A stretch of DNA of 7,176 bases from an uncultured Eubacteriales bacterium (GTDB lineage Bacteria > Bacillota > Clostridia > Christensenellales > UBA1242). Shown one piece after another: positions 1 through 5,701 of this stretch; within the stretch, counting starts at the first letter, position 1, and every line of letters starts with the position of its first letter. The notes below the pieces were generated by a model. The model had not been told where the DNA came from. It saw only the letters and a list, made by a program, of their open reading frames with translations, and made no database searches. The stretch lies in contig CAJJIV010000050.1 of assembly GCA_905187655.1 (NCBI GenBank), positions 1 through 7,176 on the forward strand, written 5' to 3'. The position numbers were made by a program, and so were the translations under genes.

Positions 1-6
1 TAATTG

Positions 7-12
7 TATAAT
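7..12 (+). promoter_or_regulatory. Possible -10 box for the first gene
   Basis: TATAAT at 7-12 matches the sigma-A -10 consensus and lies 26 bases before the ATG at 39. A transcript starting near 19 would have a leader of about 20 bases carrying the AAGGGG ribosome site at 27-32. The -35 region lies outside the window, so only half the promoter can be seen. Confidence 0.45.
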
Positions 13-38
13 AATTTAATAAATTTAAGGGGCAAATT

Positions 39-497
39 ATGGAAACAAAAAAAACACCTGAAGTTTATAATCTATCAGATTTACATGTAGTAATAGTAAC
101 TATACCAAAAGTTAGGAACTCGTACAACCCAAACTCTAGGAAAAAGATCTGGTCAATTTCAGAGCCAGCTGAGACCCATCTTGAAATTTGTGTGCCTACA
201 ATCAGTAATGGCAATTATCCTTGTTATAAAAGTGTATCAACTGGTGAAATTTTCGTACACCCAGCTGAGGCTAACACCAATGAACCTATCTTTTATTTGT
301 CACCAACAGAGTTAGATGAATACATAGAAAATTGCAACGAGAATTGGGGCACAAATTTTCAGTTTCCTAAAGAATTAACTTTAGAAAAAATTAAATCTAT
401 GGAAAATACGTTAAATACCACAAGAAATAAAATAAAAAAGAATGAGACAAAAAACAGTAAAAATACATTTGGCTCTGCAGAAGAGAACGAAAATTAA
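39..497 (+). CDS. Hypothetical protein, 152 aa, function unknown
   Basis: I do not recognise this protein. The ATG at 39 has a good ribosome site (AAGGGG, 27-32, six bases before the ATG) and a TATAAT further upstream, so the start and an independent transcription unit are well supported. Residues 1 to about 110 look like a mixed globular domain, with a strand-like run near 15-25 (LHVVIVTIP) and scattered aromatic residues and prolines. It has two cysteines in this part (about 51 and 62). I see no signal peptide or membrane segment. Residues from about 112 to the end are rich in Lys, Asn, Glu and Thr and are probably helical or disordered. It is the only gene on the + strand here and ends just before a strong hairpin terminator, so the window shows no operon partner. 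It could be a lineage-specific protein. No function is offered. Confidence 0.75.
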   Translation: METKKTPEVYNLSDLHVVIVTIPKVRNSYNPNSRKKIWSISEPAETHLEICVPTISNGNYPCYKSVSTGEIFVHPAEANTNEPIFYLSPTELDEYIENCNENWGTNFQFPKELTLEKIKSMENTLNTTRNKIKKNETKNSKNTFGSAEENEN

Positions 498-504
498 TTA
501 TAAC

Positions 505-535
505 AAAGTCCGTGATTAATCTATCACGGACTTTT
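505..535. terminator. Intrinsic terminator between convergent genes
   Basis: A perfect 12-bp stem (505-516 with 523-534) closes on a six-base loop (taatct) and ends in TTTT on the + strand. It begins eight bases after the stop of the + strand gene, so it is that gene's terminator. On the minus strand the stem is followed by TTTGTTATAATT, a weaker U-tract, so it may also stop the gene ending at 567. Confidence 0.88.
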
Positions 536-566
536 ACTATTCATATATTTTTAAAAATTTTTTACA

Positions 567-1145
567 TTACATCTCTTTAAATTTTATATCTGCCATCACT
601 AATTTTGCATACTTAAGCTTAAGCTTGTTTTGCTTGAATCTTTCAAAACAAAAAGTATCTACGCCTTCCCACAAAAAAACCCAAGACAAAATATCTAAAA
701 CGCAATCTGCAATAAAGCCCCATTCTAGTGTGTTTGATATAAACAAAAGCAACATAAACCCAATTCCTATTAAGCAAAATAATAATGATTGAATAAAATT
801 ATGTTTTAGTTCTACATTTATATTGGCTATTTTTTCGGCATATGTTCGCTTAATTGTTGCAACAATTTTACTTTTTTCTTCAGGTTCAAGCAGATTTGTT
901 TGAAGCCTTAATTCAAAACCTTGCTTTGCCGGTATTCCTTCAACATACTCATCAATATATGAAACTAATTCCGAGTTAAGAAGTCTATAACCAGTTGGAC
1001 TATATGGAGAATAAAAATCTTCTACTGATTTTGCATTAACATCTATTATTGCATTTCCTGTTGCGCTGATTTCATAACTTTCAGCATCTTCTACTCTTTC
1101 TTCTAAATCTTCAATTTTTTGTTTAGATAATTTTTTTCTTTTCAT
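567..1145 (-). CDS. Conserved two-helix membrane protein of unknown function
   Basis: This is a 192-aa protein when started at the ATG at 1145. The open frame continues up to a TTG at 1184, but that TTG is part of the TTGACA -35 box of the gene's own promoter, so the longer form is rejected. The first 25 residues are charged and probably helical. Next comes a soluble segment with a DFYSPYSPTGYRLLNSEL run (43-60), and then a stretch (about 76-112) with an EPEEKSKI turn. Two hydrophobic segments follow (about 117-137 and 143-163). The second ends in WVFLWEGVDTFCFER (155-169), followed by a basic cytoplasmic-type tail. From memory, the SPY(S/N)P segment and the W-E-x-VDTF-x-FER segment resemble an uncharacterised membrane protein family seen in clostridia and other bacteria; I cannot confirm the family name. 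No Shine-Dalgarno sequence precedes the ATG. The gene is monocistronic as far as can be seen. Confidence 0.82.
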   Translation of the reverse strand: MKRKKLSKQKIEDLEERVEDAESYEISATGNAIIDVNAKSVEDFYSPYSPTGYRLLNSELVSYIDEYVEGIPAKQGFELRLQTNLLEPEEKSKIVATIKRTYAEKIANINVELKHNFIQSLLFCLIGIGFMLLLFISNTLEWGFIADCVLDILSWVFLWEGVDTFCFERFKQNKLKLKYAKLVMADIKFKEM

Positions 1146-1154
1146 ACTAGCAAT

Positions 1155-1184
1155 ATTATAATACTTTGCTAATAAAATTGTCAA
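1155..1184 (-). promoter_or_regulatory. Near-perfect sigma-A promoter abutting the ATG
   Basis: On the minus strand, TTGACA (1184-1179) is followed after 18 bases by TATAAT (1160-1155). Both hexamers are exact consensus. The ATG at 1145 is only nine bases beyond the -10 box, so initiation at the usual distance (near 1148-1145) gives a leader of zero to three bases. This promoter also shows that the TTG-initiated longer reading frame is not the real gene start. Confidence 0.8.
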
Positions 1185-1223
1185 ATACTAATACAACTAT
1201 AAAAACCCAACTGTTAACAATGT

Positions 1224-2180
1224 TTATGCATTAACTGAACAACTTTGAATTGAAACATTATCAAAGTAATAATTAATTATTTGTTCTGCTGTTTTGCCTT
1301 CTTCAGCAAGCACCTTTGCACCCCATTGACTTAAACCAACACCATGTCCATAGCCCCTGCCAGCAAAATAAATGGTATTACTACTAACTACTATGTTATT
1401 AATTAAGGTAGATTTAAGTTTTGTACTACCAATTTTTATTCTAAATGTGTTTGCAGATATTTCTGCTCCTCCAACCTTAAATGTCATGGCTCTACCACTC
1501 TCATCTTTTTCACCTATTACAAAACTATTTATAGAGGTTACACTTACACCCATTTCTCTAAGTGCAGATAAAATTTCAGACTTTTTAAAGGTATAATTCC
1601 ATTCATAATTCTGGCTATTTGTGGCATTTTCAGGGCTAGTTGTAATTTTCGTATAATTTTCTTCGCCCAAGTAATTAAGCCCATATCTGGCTGTTGTTGT
1701 TTTTCCACCGCTATTGCTATGAAACCAAGTTTCAATGGGTTCATCATTATTTGTTACAACAATTCCTTTTGTATCCGCAACCGCCTTTTTAATTGTCTCA
1801 TTAACATTGGCTAAATTGTATGCTTGTGCTTCGGTAACATCGTTACTTATATCTGCCCCAGCATATTTACTTTTATAATTTTTTAAATAAAACAGAGTGT
1901 AACTTCTTGCCAAAATTGCCTGTGCTTTAATGGCTTCAATTGGCCAATCATTATGAATTTCACCGGCAACAACACCAACCAAATAATCTTCCATCTCCAT
2001 TTCTTTAATACTTTTAGTTTCTACATCGTAGACTTTTAATAAAGGTTGGCTTTTGTCAGCAGTTAACGAAATTTCATTGGGAAGTTCTATTTGTGCAACA
2101 TCCTTTTTCCCACAAGAACATAACATAAACGGAACTAATAAAGCCAAACAGACATATAAAACTTTTCTAAATTTTCTCAT
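1224..2180 (-). CDS. SpoIID/LytB-domain lipoprotein (putative peptidoglycan lytic transglycosylase)
   Basis: A 318-aa protein of the SpoIID/LytB family, which in spore formers cuts denuded glycan strands during engulfment and in LytB-type members modifies cell-wall hydrolysis. Conserved blocks are seen in order: EDYLVGVVAGEIHNDWP (64-80), whose Glu74 aligns with the catalytic Glu of SpoIID; EAIKAQAILARSY (82-94); ETWFHSNSGGKT (150-161); and near the C-terminus GRGYGHGVGLSQWGAKVLA (274-292). The N-terminus is a basic, hydrophobic signal ending in LCSC with Cys23 as a likely lipidation site, so the protein is probably anchored outside the membrane as a lipoprotein. The ATG at 2180 is chosen because GGGAG lies six bases upstream; the in-frame GTG at 2195 lies inside a terminator hairpin. 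The gene follows recD2 in the same direction after 55 bases. The symbol spoIID is not assigned because paralogues exist and no sporulation genes flank it. Confidence 0.9.
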   Translation of the reverse strand: MRKFRKVLYVCLALLVPFMLCSCGKKDVAQIELPNEISLTADKSQPLLKVYDVETKSIKEMEMEDYLVGVVAGEIHNDWPIEAIKAQAILARSYTLFYLKNYKSKYAGADISNDVTEAQAYNLANVNETIKKAVADTKGIVVTNNDEPIETWFHSNSGGKTTTARYGLNYLGEENYTKITTSPENATNSQNYEWNYTFKKSEILSALREMGVSVTSINSFVIGEKDESGRAMTFKVGGAEISANTFRIKIGSTKLKSTLINNIVVSSNTIYFAGRGYGHGVGLSQWGAKVLAEEGKTAEQIINYYFDNVSIQSCSVNA

Positions 2181-2210
2181 AAAAAACTCCCACACTAATT
2201 TTAGTGTGGG
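2181..2210 (-). terminator. Hairpin terminator overlapping the spoIID-like ribosome site
   Basis: On the minus strand CCCACACTA (2210-2202) pairs with TAGTGTGGG (2197-2189) across an AAAT loop. It is followed by AG and a run of six T (2186-2181), directly before the ATG at 2180. It has the form of an intrinsic terminator for recD2, whose stop is 25 bases upstream. The GGGAG ribosome site of the next gene is formed by the 3' arm plus the two following bases, so folding would both end transcription and hide the ribosome site. Confidence 0.8.
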
Positions 2211-2234
2211 AAATTTTTAATTTAATATTCACTT

Positions 2235-2240
2235 ATTATA
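2235..2240 (-). promoter_or_regulatory. Possible -10 box for the spoIID-like gene
   Basis: TATAAT on the minus strand overlaps the recD2 stop codon. A start about seven bases downstream would give a leader of about 47 bases containing the 2189-2210 hairpin. No good -35 box is present at 16-18 bases; the best is TTAATA at a 19-base spacing. The call rests on the -10 hexamer alone in very AT-rich DNA. Confidence 0.25.
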
Positions 2241-4437
2241 ATTCTAAATTACAATTATTTATTAATTGTTTAAGTAAAGTTAATCTGTGATTGCTAAAAT
2301 TATTTTTTATCATTGCATATACTTGTTTGTTTGAACTGACAATAACCACCATTTTTTTAGCTCGTGTAACAGCAGTATAAAGCAAATTGCGGTTAAGCAT
2401 TGCGGGGTTTCCGCCTGTTAGCGGAATAACAACTGCATCAAACTCTGAACCTTGACTTTTGTGAATAGTAATTGCATACGACAACATAAGCTCATCTAAT
2501 TCTCCAATAGAATAAAAAGCCCGCCTGCCATCTTCAAATAAAATAGTCGTTTCCATTGTGCTTGGGTTAATTTCTTCAATTATGCCAACATCCCCATTAA
2601 AGACACCATTGCCACTTTCAGCTCCTTTCATCCATTCTTGGTCGTAATTATTAATTGTCTGCATTACACGGTCGCCAACTCTAAAAATGGTCCCAGAAAA
2701 TGTTATCTCGGTTTTGTTCTCAGCTTTAGGGTTTAGTGCATTTTGTAAACACTTATTTAAATTTTCAACGCCAAGCAAACCAGATTTCATTGGGGCAATT
2801 ACTTGCACATTTGAAGAATCAATACCAAGATAAGAAGTAAGCCTATTTTTAACTAAGCTAATAACCAACTCCACATTTTCCTCTTGGTTTTCTCGGTCTA
2901 AGACAAAAAAGTCACCCGAACGATTGTCGTACTTTACCATTTCACCATTATTAATTCGGTGCGCATTTATAACAATACTGCTTTCTTCTGCCTGCCTATA
3001 TATTTGAGATAAAAACACAACTGGTATTTTTCCACAATTAATAAGATCATCTAAAACATTTCCTGCACCAACACTTGGCAATTGATCTTTGTCCCCCACC
3101 ATAATGAACCGCATATTTGGTGATAGCGCATTTACAAGATTATACATAACAAAAGTATCTACCATACTGAACTCATCGACAATCACGGCATCTTGTTCAA
3201 GTTCGGTAACTGTATTAAATGCAGAATTAAACTCAGGACCTTTAAAATTTATATCTAATGCCCTATGTATGGTTTTTGCTTCCTCGCCTGTTGCGTCACT
3301 TAATCGTTTACTTGCTCGGCCAGTTGGCGCAAGTAACAAGGTCTTTAATCCTATTTTTTTTAGTACAAAATTGATTGCTTTAATAATAGTTGTTTTTCCT
3401 GTACCAGGGCCTCCTGTTATTATGCAAACGCCATTATTTACCGCCATTTTAACCGCTTCTTTTTGCTGAGTATGAAGTTTTATGTTATTTATATGTTCAT
3501 ACATTTCAATTTCAAAATCAATCGATTTATTGTTGCAAATGTTATTTAATAGCATATTTAACTTGTTGGCAATGTGTTTTTCCATATTGTAAAATTTTGC
3601 AAGGGCATAATAAACGGTATGGTCTTCAACATACTCCTTTATATAACCATCTATAATTAAATTTGCTATACACTGTTCAAAAACTTCTTCTTTGCGTCCC
3701 ATGTCAAACCCAAGCAAAACACCAACTTCATTAAATAACGACTCCTTATTTATAAGAGTGCTTCCAGTTTTCTCTGCCACCATTTTTAATGTATATACAA
3801 GTCCGGCACGCATTCTAAATGTACTATCTGGTTCTATTCCCATTTTAATTGCAATTTTATCTGCCGTTTTAAATCCAATTCCGTCTATATCTTCCACAAG
3901 TTTGTATGGATTTGTATTTAATATTCGTTCAGTACTGTTCTTATATTTTTCATAAATTTTAACGGCTAAGTTTGTGGATACATCAAAATTTTGCAAAAAA
4001 ATAACAGCATCTTGTAATTTTTTAATTTCATTATACCTGAGCGCAATATTAAGTGCTTTTTCTTTGCTAACACCTTTAACCTTTGCAAGAGTTAATGGCT
4101 CGTTTTCAATAATATCCAATGTTTTATCTTGAAACATAGAAACAATATTAGTGGCAGTAACCAATCCAACACCACTAATAAGACCACTTGAAAGATATTT
4201 TATTATCTGTTCAGCGGAAGTTGGTTTTTTTATTTTTACGTAATTTGCCTTAAATTGCTTGCCATATTTAGGATGCAAAATCATTTCTCCGTGCAAAGAA
4301 AGTTCTTCACCTTCTCCCACAATAGGGAACTTACCCGAAGTAACAAGTTCGCCTTCGGCAGTATTAAGTTTAATTATAGAGTAGCCATTTTCATTGTTTC
4401 TAAAGACTACTGAATTAACAGTTCCAACGATATCCAT
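2236..4437 (-). CDS. recD2: RecD2-type ATP-dependent DNA helicase (SF1B)
   Basis: A 733-aa helicase, close to the usual 715-800 aa of RecD2 (YrrC). RecD2 is a 5'-3' DNA helicase of organisms that often lack RecBCD and acts in repair and replication-fork maintenance. An N-terminal OB-like region (about 1-70) is followed by helix-hairpin-helix repeats (SGLISGVGLVTA, 84-95; VKGVSKEKA, 120-128; IDGIGFKTADKIA, 184-196) and then the motor. All helicase motifs look intact: Walker A GGPGTGKTT (342-350), Ia LLLAPTGRASKRL (367-379), Walker B VDEFSM (420-425), III GDKDQLPSVGAG (448-459), IV QIYRQ (478-482), V YAITIHKSQGSEFD (654-667) and VI YTAVTRAKK (687-695). The ATG at 4437 fits the family N-terminus, and there is no Shine-Dalgarno sequence upstream; the promoter abuts the start. 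No recB or recC is visible nearby, consistent with a stand-alone RecD2. Confidence 0.96.
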   Translation of the reverse strand: MDIVGTVNSVVFRNNENGYSIIKLNTAEGELVTSGKFPIVGEGEELSLHGEMILHPKYGKQFKANYVKIKKPTSAEQIIKYLSSGLISGVGLVTATNIVSMFQDKTLDIIENEPLTLAKVKGVSKEKALNIALRYNEIKKLQDAVIFLQNFDVSTNLAVKIYEKYKNSTERILNTNPYKLVEDIDGIGFKTADKIAIKMGIEPDSTFRMRAGLVYTLKMVAEKTGSTLINKESLFNEVGVLLGFDMGRKEEVFEQCIANLIIDGYIKEYVEDHTVYYALAKFYNMEKHIANKLNMLLNNICNNKSIDFEIEMYEHINNIKLHTQQKEAVKMAVNNGVCIITGGPGTGKTTIIKAINFVLKKIGLKTLLLAPTGRASKRLSDATGEEAKTIHRALDINFKGPEFNSAFNTVTELEQDAVIVDEFSMVDTFVMYNLVNALSPNMRFIMVGDKDQLPSVGAGNVLDDLINCGKIPVVFLSQIYRQAEESSIVINAHRINNGEMVKYDNRSGDFFVLDRENQEENVELVISLVKNRLTSYLGIDSSNVQVIAPMKSGLLGVENLNKCLQNALNPKAENKTEITFSGTIFRVGDRVMQTINNYDQEWMKGAESGNGVFNGDVGIIEEINPSTMETTILFEDGRRAFYSIGELDELMLSYAITIHKSQGSEFDAVVIPLTGGNPAMLNRNLLYTAVTRAKKMVVIVSSNKQVYAMIKNNFSNHRLTLLKQLINNCNLEL

Positions 4438-4445
4438 GTAATAAT

Positions 4446-4475
4446 ATTATGTAATAATTATTACTTACTTGTCAA
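4446..4475 (-). promoter_or_regulatory. recD2 promoter predicting a leaderless mRNA
   Basis: On the minus strand an exact TTGACA (4475-4470) is followed after 18 bases by CATAAT (4451-4446), five of six matches to TATAAT. The recD2 ATG begins eight bases after the -10 box, so a start at the usual distance (near 4439-4437) leaves a leader of about zero to two bases. The geometry is nearly the same as that of the promoter at 1155-1184. Confidence 0.65.
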
Positions 4476-4492
4476 GCAAGAACACGGCAACT

Positions 4493-4623
4493 TTTTCAAC
4501 ATTTTTTCAAAAGTTTTCAACACCCTTGTTAAAAAGTAAAAAAACGCTAAAACCCTTTATTTTAAACACTTTTTGATGGGTGAATTAAATATATGTTCAA
4601 AGTTTTCAACAGAGTTTTCAACA
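4493..4623 (+). repeat. Cluster of four TTTTCAACA repeats (DnaA-box-like)
   Basis: The 9-mer TTTTCAACA occurs exactly at 4493-4501, 4514-4522, 4603-4611 and 4615-4623, all in the same orientation, with a near copy TTTTCAAAA at 4504-4512. An inverted variant (TTTTTAACA read on the minus strand) lies at 4527-4535. The 9-mer differs at two positions from the DnaA box TTATCCACA and fits relaxed AT-rich box patterns. The cluster lies immediately upstream of the recD2 -35 box, in a 234-base non-coding gap. The repeats themselves are certain; binding by DnaA or any other protein is inference. Confidence 0.7.
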
Positions 4624-4638
4624 CTTTTAAACCACCCT

Positions 4639-4660
4639 GTGAAACACATAAAAGTTTCAC
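4639..4660. repeat. Inverted repeat GTGAAAC / GTTTCAC
   Basis: GTGAAAC (4639-4645) and GTTTCAC (4654-4660) form a perfect 7-bp inverted repeat around an eight-base spacer, 12 bases beyond the stop of the antiporter gene. No T-run follows on either strand, so it is at best a weak terminator. It could instead be a protein-binding site. Confidence 0.5.
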
Positions 4661-4671
4661 GATTTTATTAG

Positions 4672-5619
4672 TTATGTTAATTTAATAACAAGGTAGGTGT
4701 AAATAAAATATAATAACATTAGTAGTACTCCTTGATATCGTTTTGTTTGCTGTTTTTTTAATATTGGAATTACTATTATACCGGTAATTAATATTAGAAT
4801 TGGTACAGTAATTAATATTAAAGATTTTGATATAGGCATATGACTATTCTTACTTGCAAAAACTGAAAGGCCAAGGAGCATAGAACTATTTATTATGCTT
4901 GCACCAAAAATATTGCCTATTCCTATTTCTGGAGATTCTAATTTTACCGATGTTATGGTGGTAACAAGTTCTGGGATATTTGTTCCAACTGCAACCAACA
5001 CCAAACCAACAATTCCGCTATCAATATGCAATATTTTGCTTATGGGTTCTACATTATTAACTAGAGCAACAGCACCAAGGCCAATTGCAAGAGATGCAAC
5101 CAAAAACACAGCGATTATATTTAGCCAGCTTCTTGGCTCAGGCTTAAATTCATCTTGATTTTTATGTTTACTGGCTTCAATACCGCTAAAAATAATAAAA
5201 ATAATAAAGTTTGTAAGCAAGATTCCAGCCTCTACATAATTAATTTTTCCATCTATTGAAACAATAAATAAAAGAATAACACTAGCGATGAAAAATAATG
5301 CCTTACTTAAAAAACTATTTGCAGAAACTTTTGTAGGAAAAAGCAAAAAAGAAGCTCCTAGCACAATGGTAAAATTGCACACCATTGCACCAACCGCTGT
5401 GTTTAAACCAATATCAACCGCCCCATTACTGCATGCAATGAGTGACACGGTGGTTTCTGGAAATGTTGTAGCAATAGCAACAATCGTTGCACCAACTAAA
5501 AGTGGAGGAATTTTAAATTTGTTTGCAAACGCAACAGCACTTGAAACAAGCATATCTCCACCCTTTAAAATTAAAACAATACCTAATATAAAAACCACTA
5601 TGGTTAACAATGTTGTCAT
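4672..5619 (-). CDS. CaCA-family sodium/calcium (cation) antiporter
   Basis: A 315-aa integral membrane protein of the Ca2+/cation antiporter superfamily (YrbG/NCX-type, COG0530-like), expected to exchange Ca2+ for Na+ or H+ across the cytoplasmic membrane. It has roughly ten hydrophobic segments in two halves, split by a hydrophilic loop (about 148-164). Both alpha repeats are visible: repeat 1 around ATTFPET (50-56) with Glu55, and repeat 2 around GTNIPEL (212-218) with Glu217; these glutamates are the family's ion ligands. Partner segments are GAMVCN (77-82) and GASIIN (239-244). The ATG at 5619 is preferred because family members start close to the first helix (here LLTIVVFILGIVLILKGGDML). 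An in-frame TTG at 5676 would add 19 hydrophobic residues. Neither start has a clear ribosome site. The gene stands alone between two non-coding gaps. Confidence 0.9.
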   Translation of the reverse strand: MTTLLTIVVFILGIVLILKGGDMLVSSAVAFANKFKIPPLLVGATIVAIATTFPETTVSLIACSNGAVDIGLNTAVGAMVCNFTIVLGASFLLFPTKVSANSFLSKALFFIASVILLFIVSIDGKINYVEAGILLTNFIIFIIFSGIEASKHKNQDEFKPEPRSWLNIIAVFLVASLAIGLGAVALVNNVEPISKILHIDSGIVGLVLVAVGTNIPELVTTITSVKLESPEIGIGNIFGASIINSSMLLGLSVFASKNSHMPISKSLILITVPILILITGIIVIPILKKQQTKRYQGVLLMLLYFIYTYLVIKLT

Positions 5620-5690
5620 TAATAAAAAATATGATTTACAATATACAAAAAGAACTGCAAAATATAGAACCCACAATTTTCGTTTTGAAT

Positions 5691-5700
5691 ATTATATAAT
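5691..5700. promoter_or_regulatory. Palindromic double -10 box (ATTATATAAT)
   Basis: The palindrome supplies TATAAT on both strands: 5695-5700 on the + strand and 5696-5691 on the minus strand. The minus copy could serve the antiporter with a leader of about 65 bases; the + copy could serve the possible RNA to the right. No convincing -35 box is seen for either, so both are tentative. Confidence 0.3.
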
Positions 5701-5701
5701 A

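Noticed and set aside
1146..1184. N-terminal extension of the membrane protein from a TTG at 1184
   Set aside because: The TTG is the start of a consensus -35 box and the TATAAT lies inside the extension; the 13 extra residues are promoter DNA.
1544..1747. 67-codon minus-strand frame inside the SpoIID-like gene
   Set aside because: Alternative frame of a well-conserved gene with no start signals.
2181..2195. GTG start at 2195 for the SpoIID-like protein
   Set aside because: It lies inside the hairpin stem, has no ribosome site, and would add a charged/aromatic stub before a normal lipoprotein signal that starts at 2180.
3089..3469. 126-codon open frame on the + strand opposite recD2
   Set aside because: It is antisense to the helicase core motifs, and its sequence is the mirror of conserved RecD2 codons; no family signal of its own.
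4438..4671. Main chromosomal origin (oriC)
   Set aside because: DnaA-like repeats are present but no dnaA, dnaN, gyrB, rpmH or par genes are nearby and flanking genes do not diverge; kept only as a repeat cluster.
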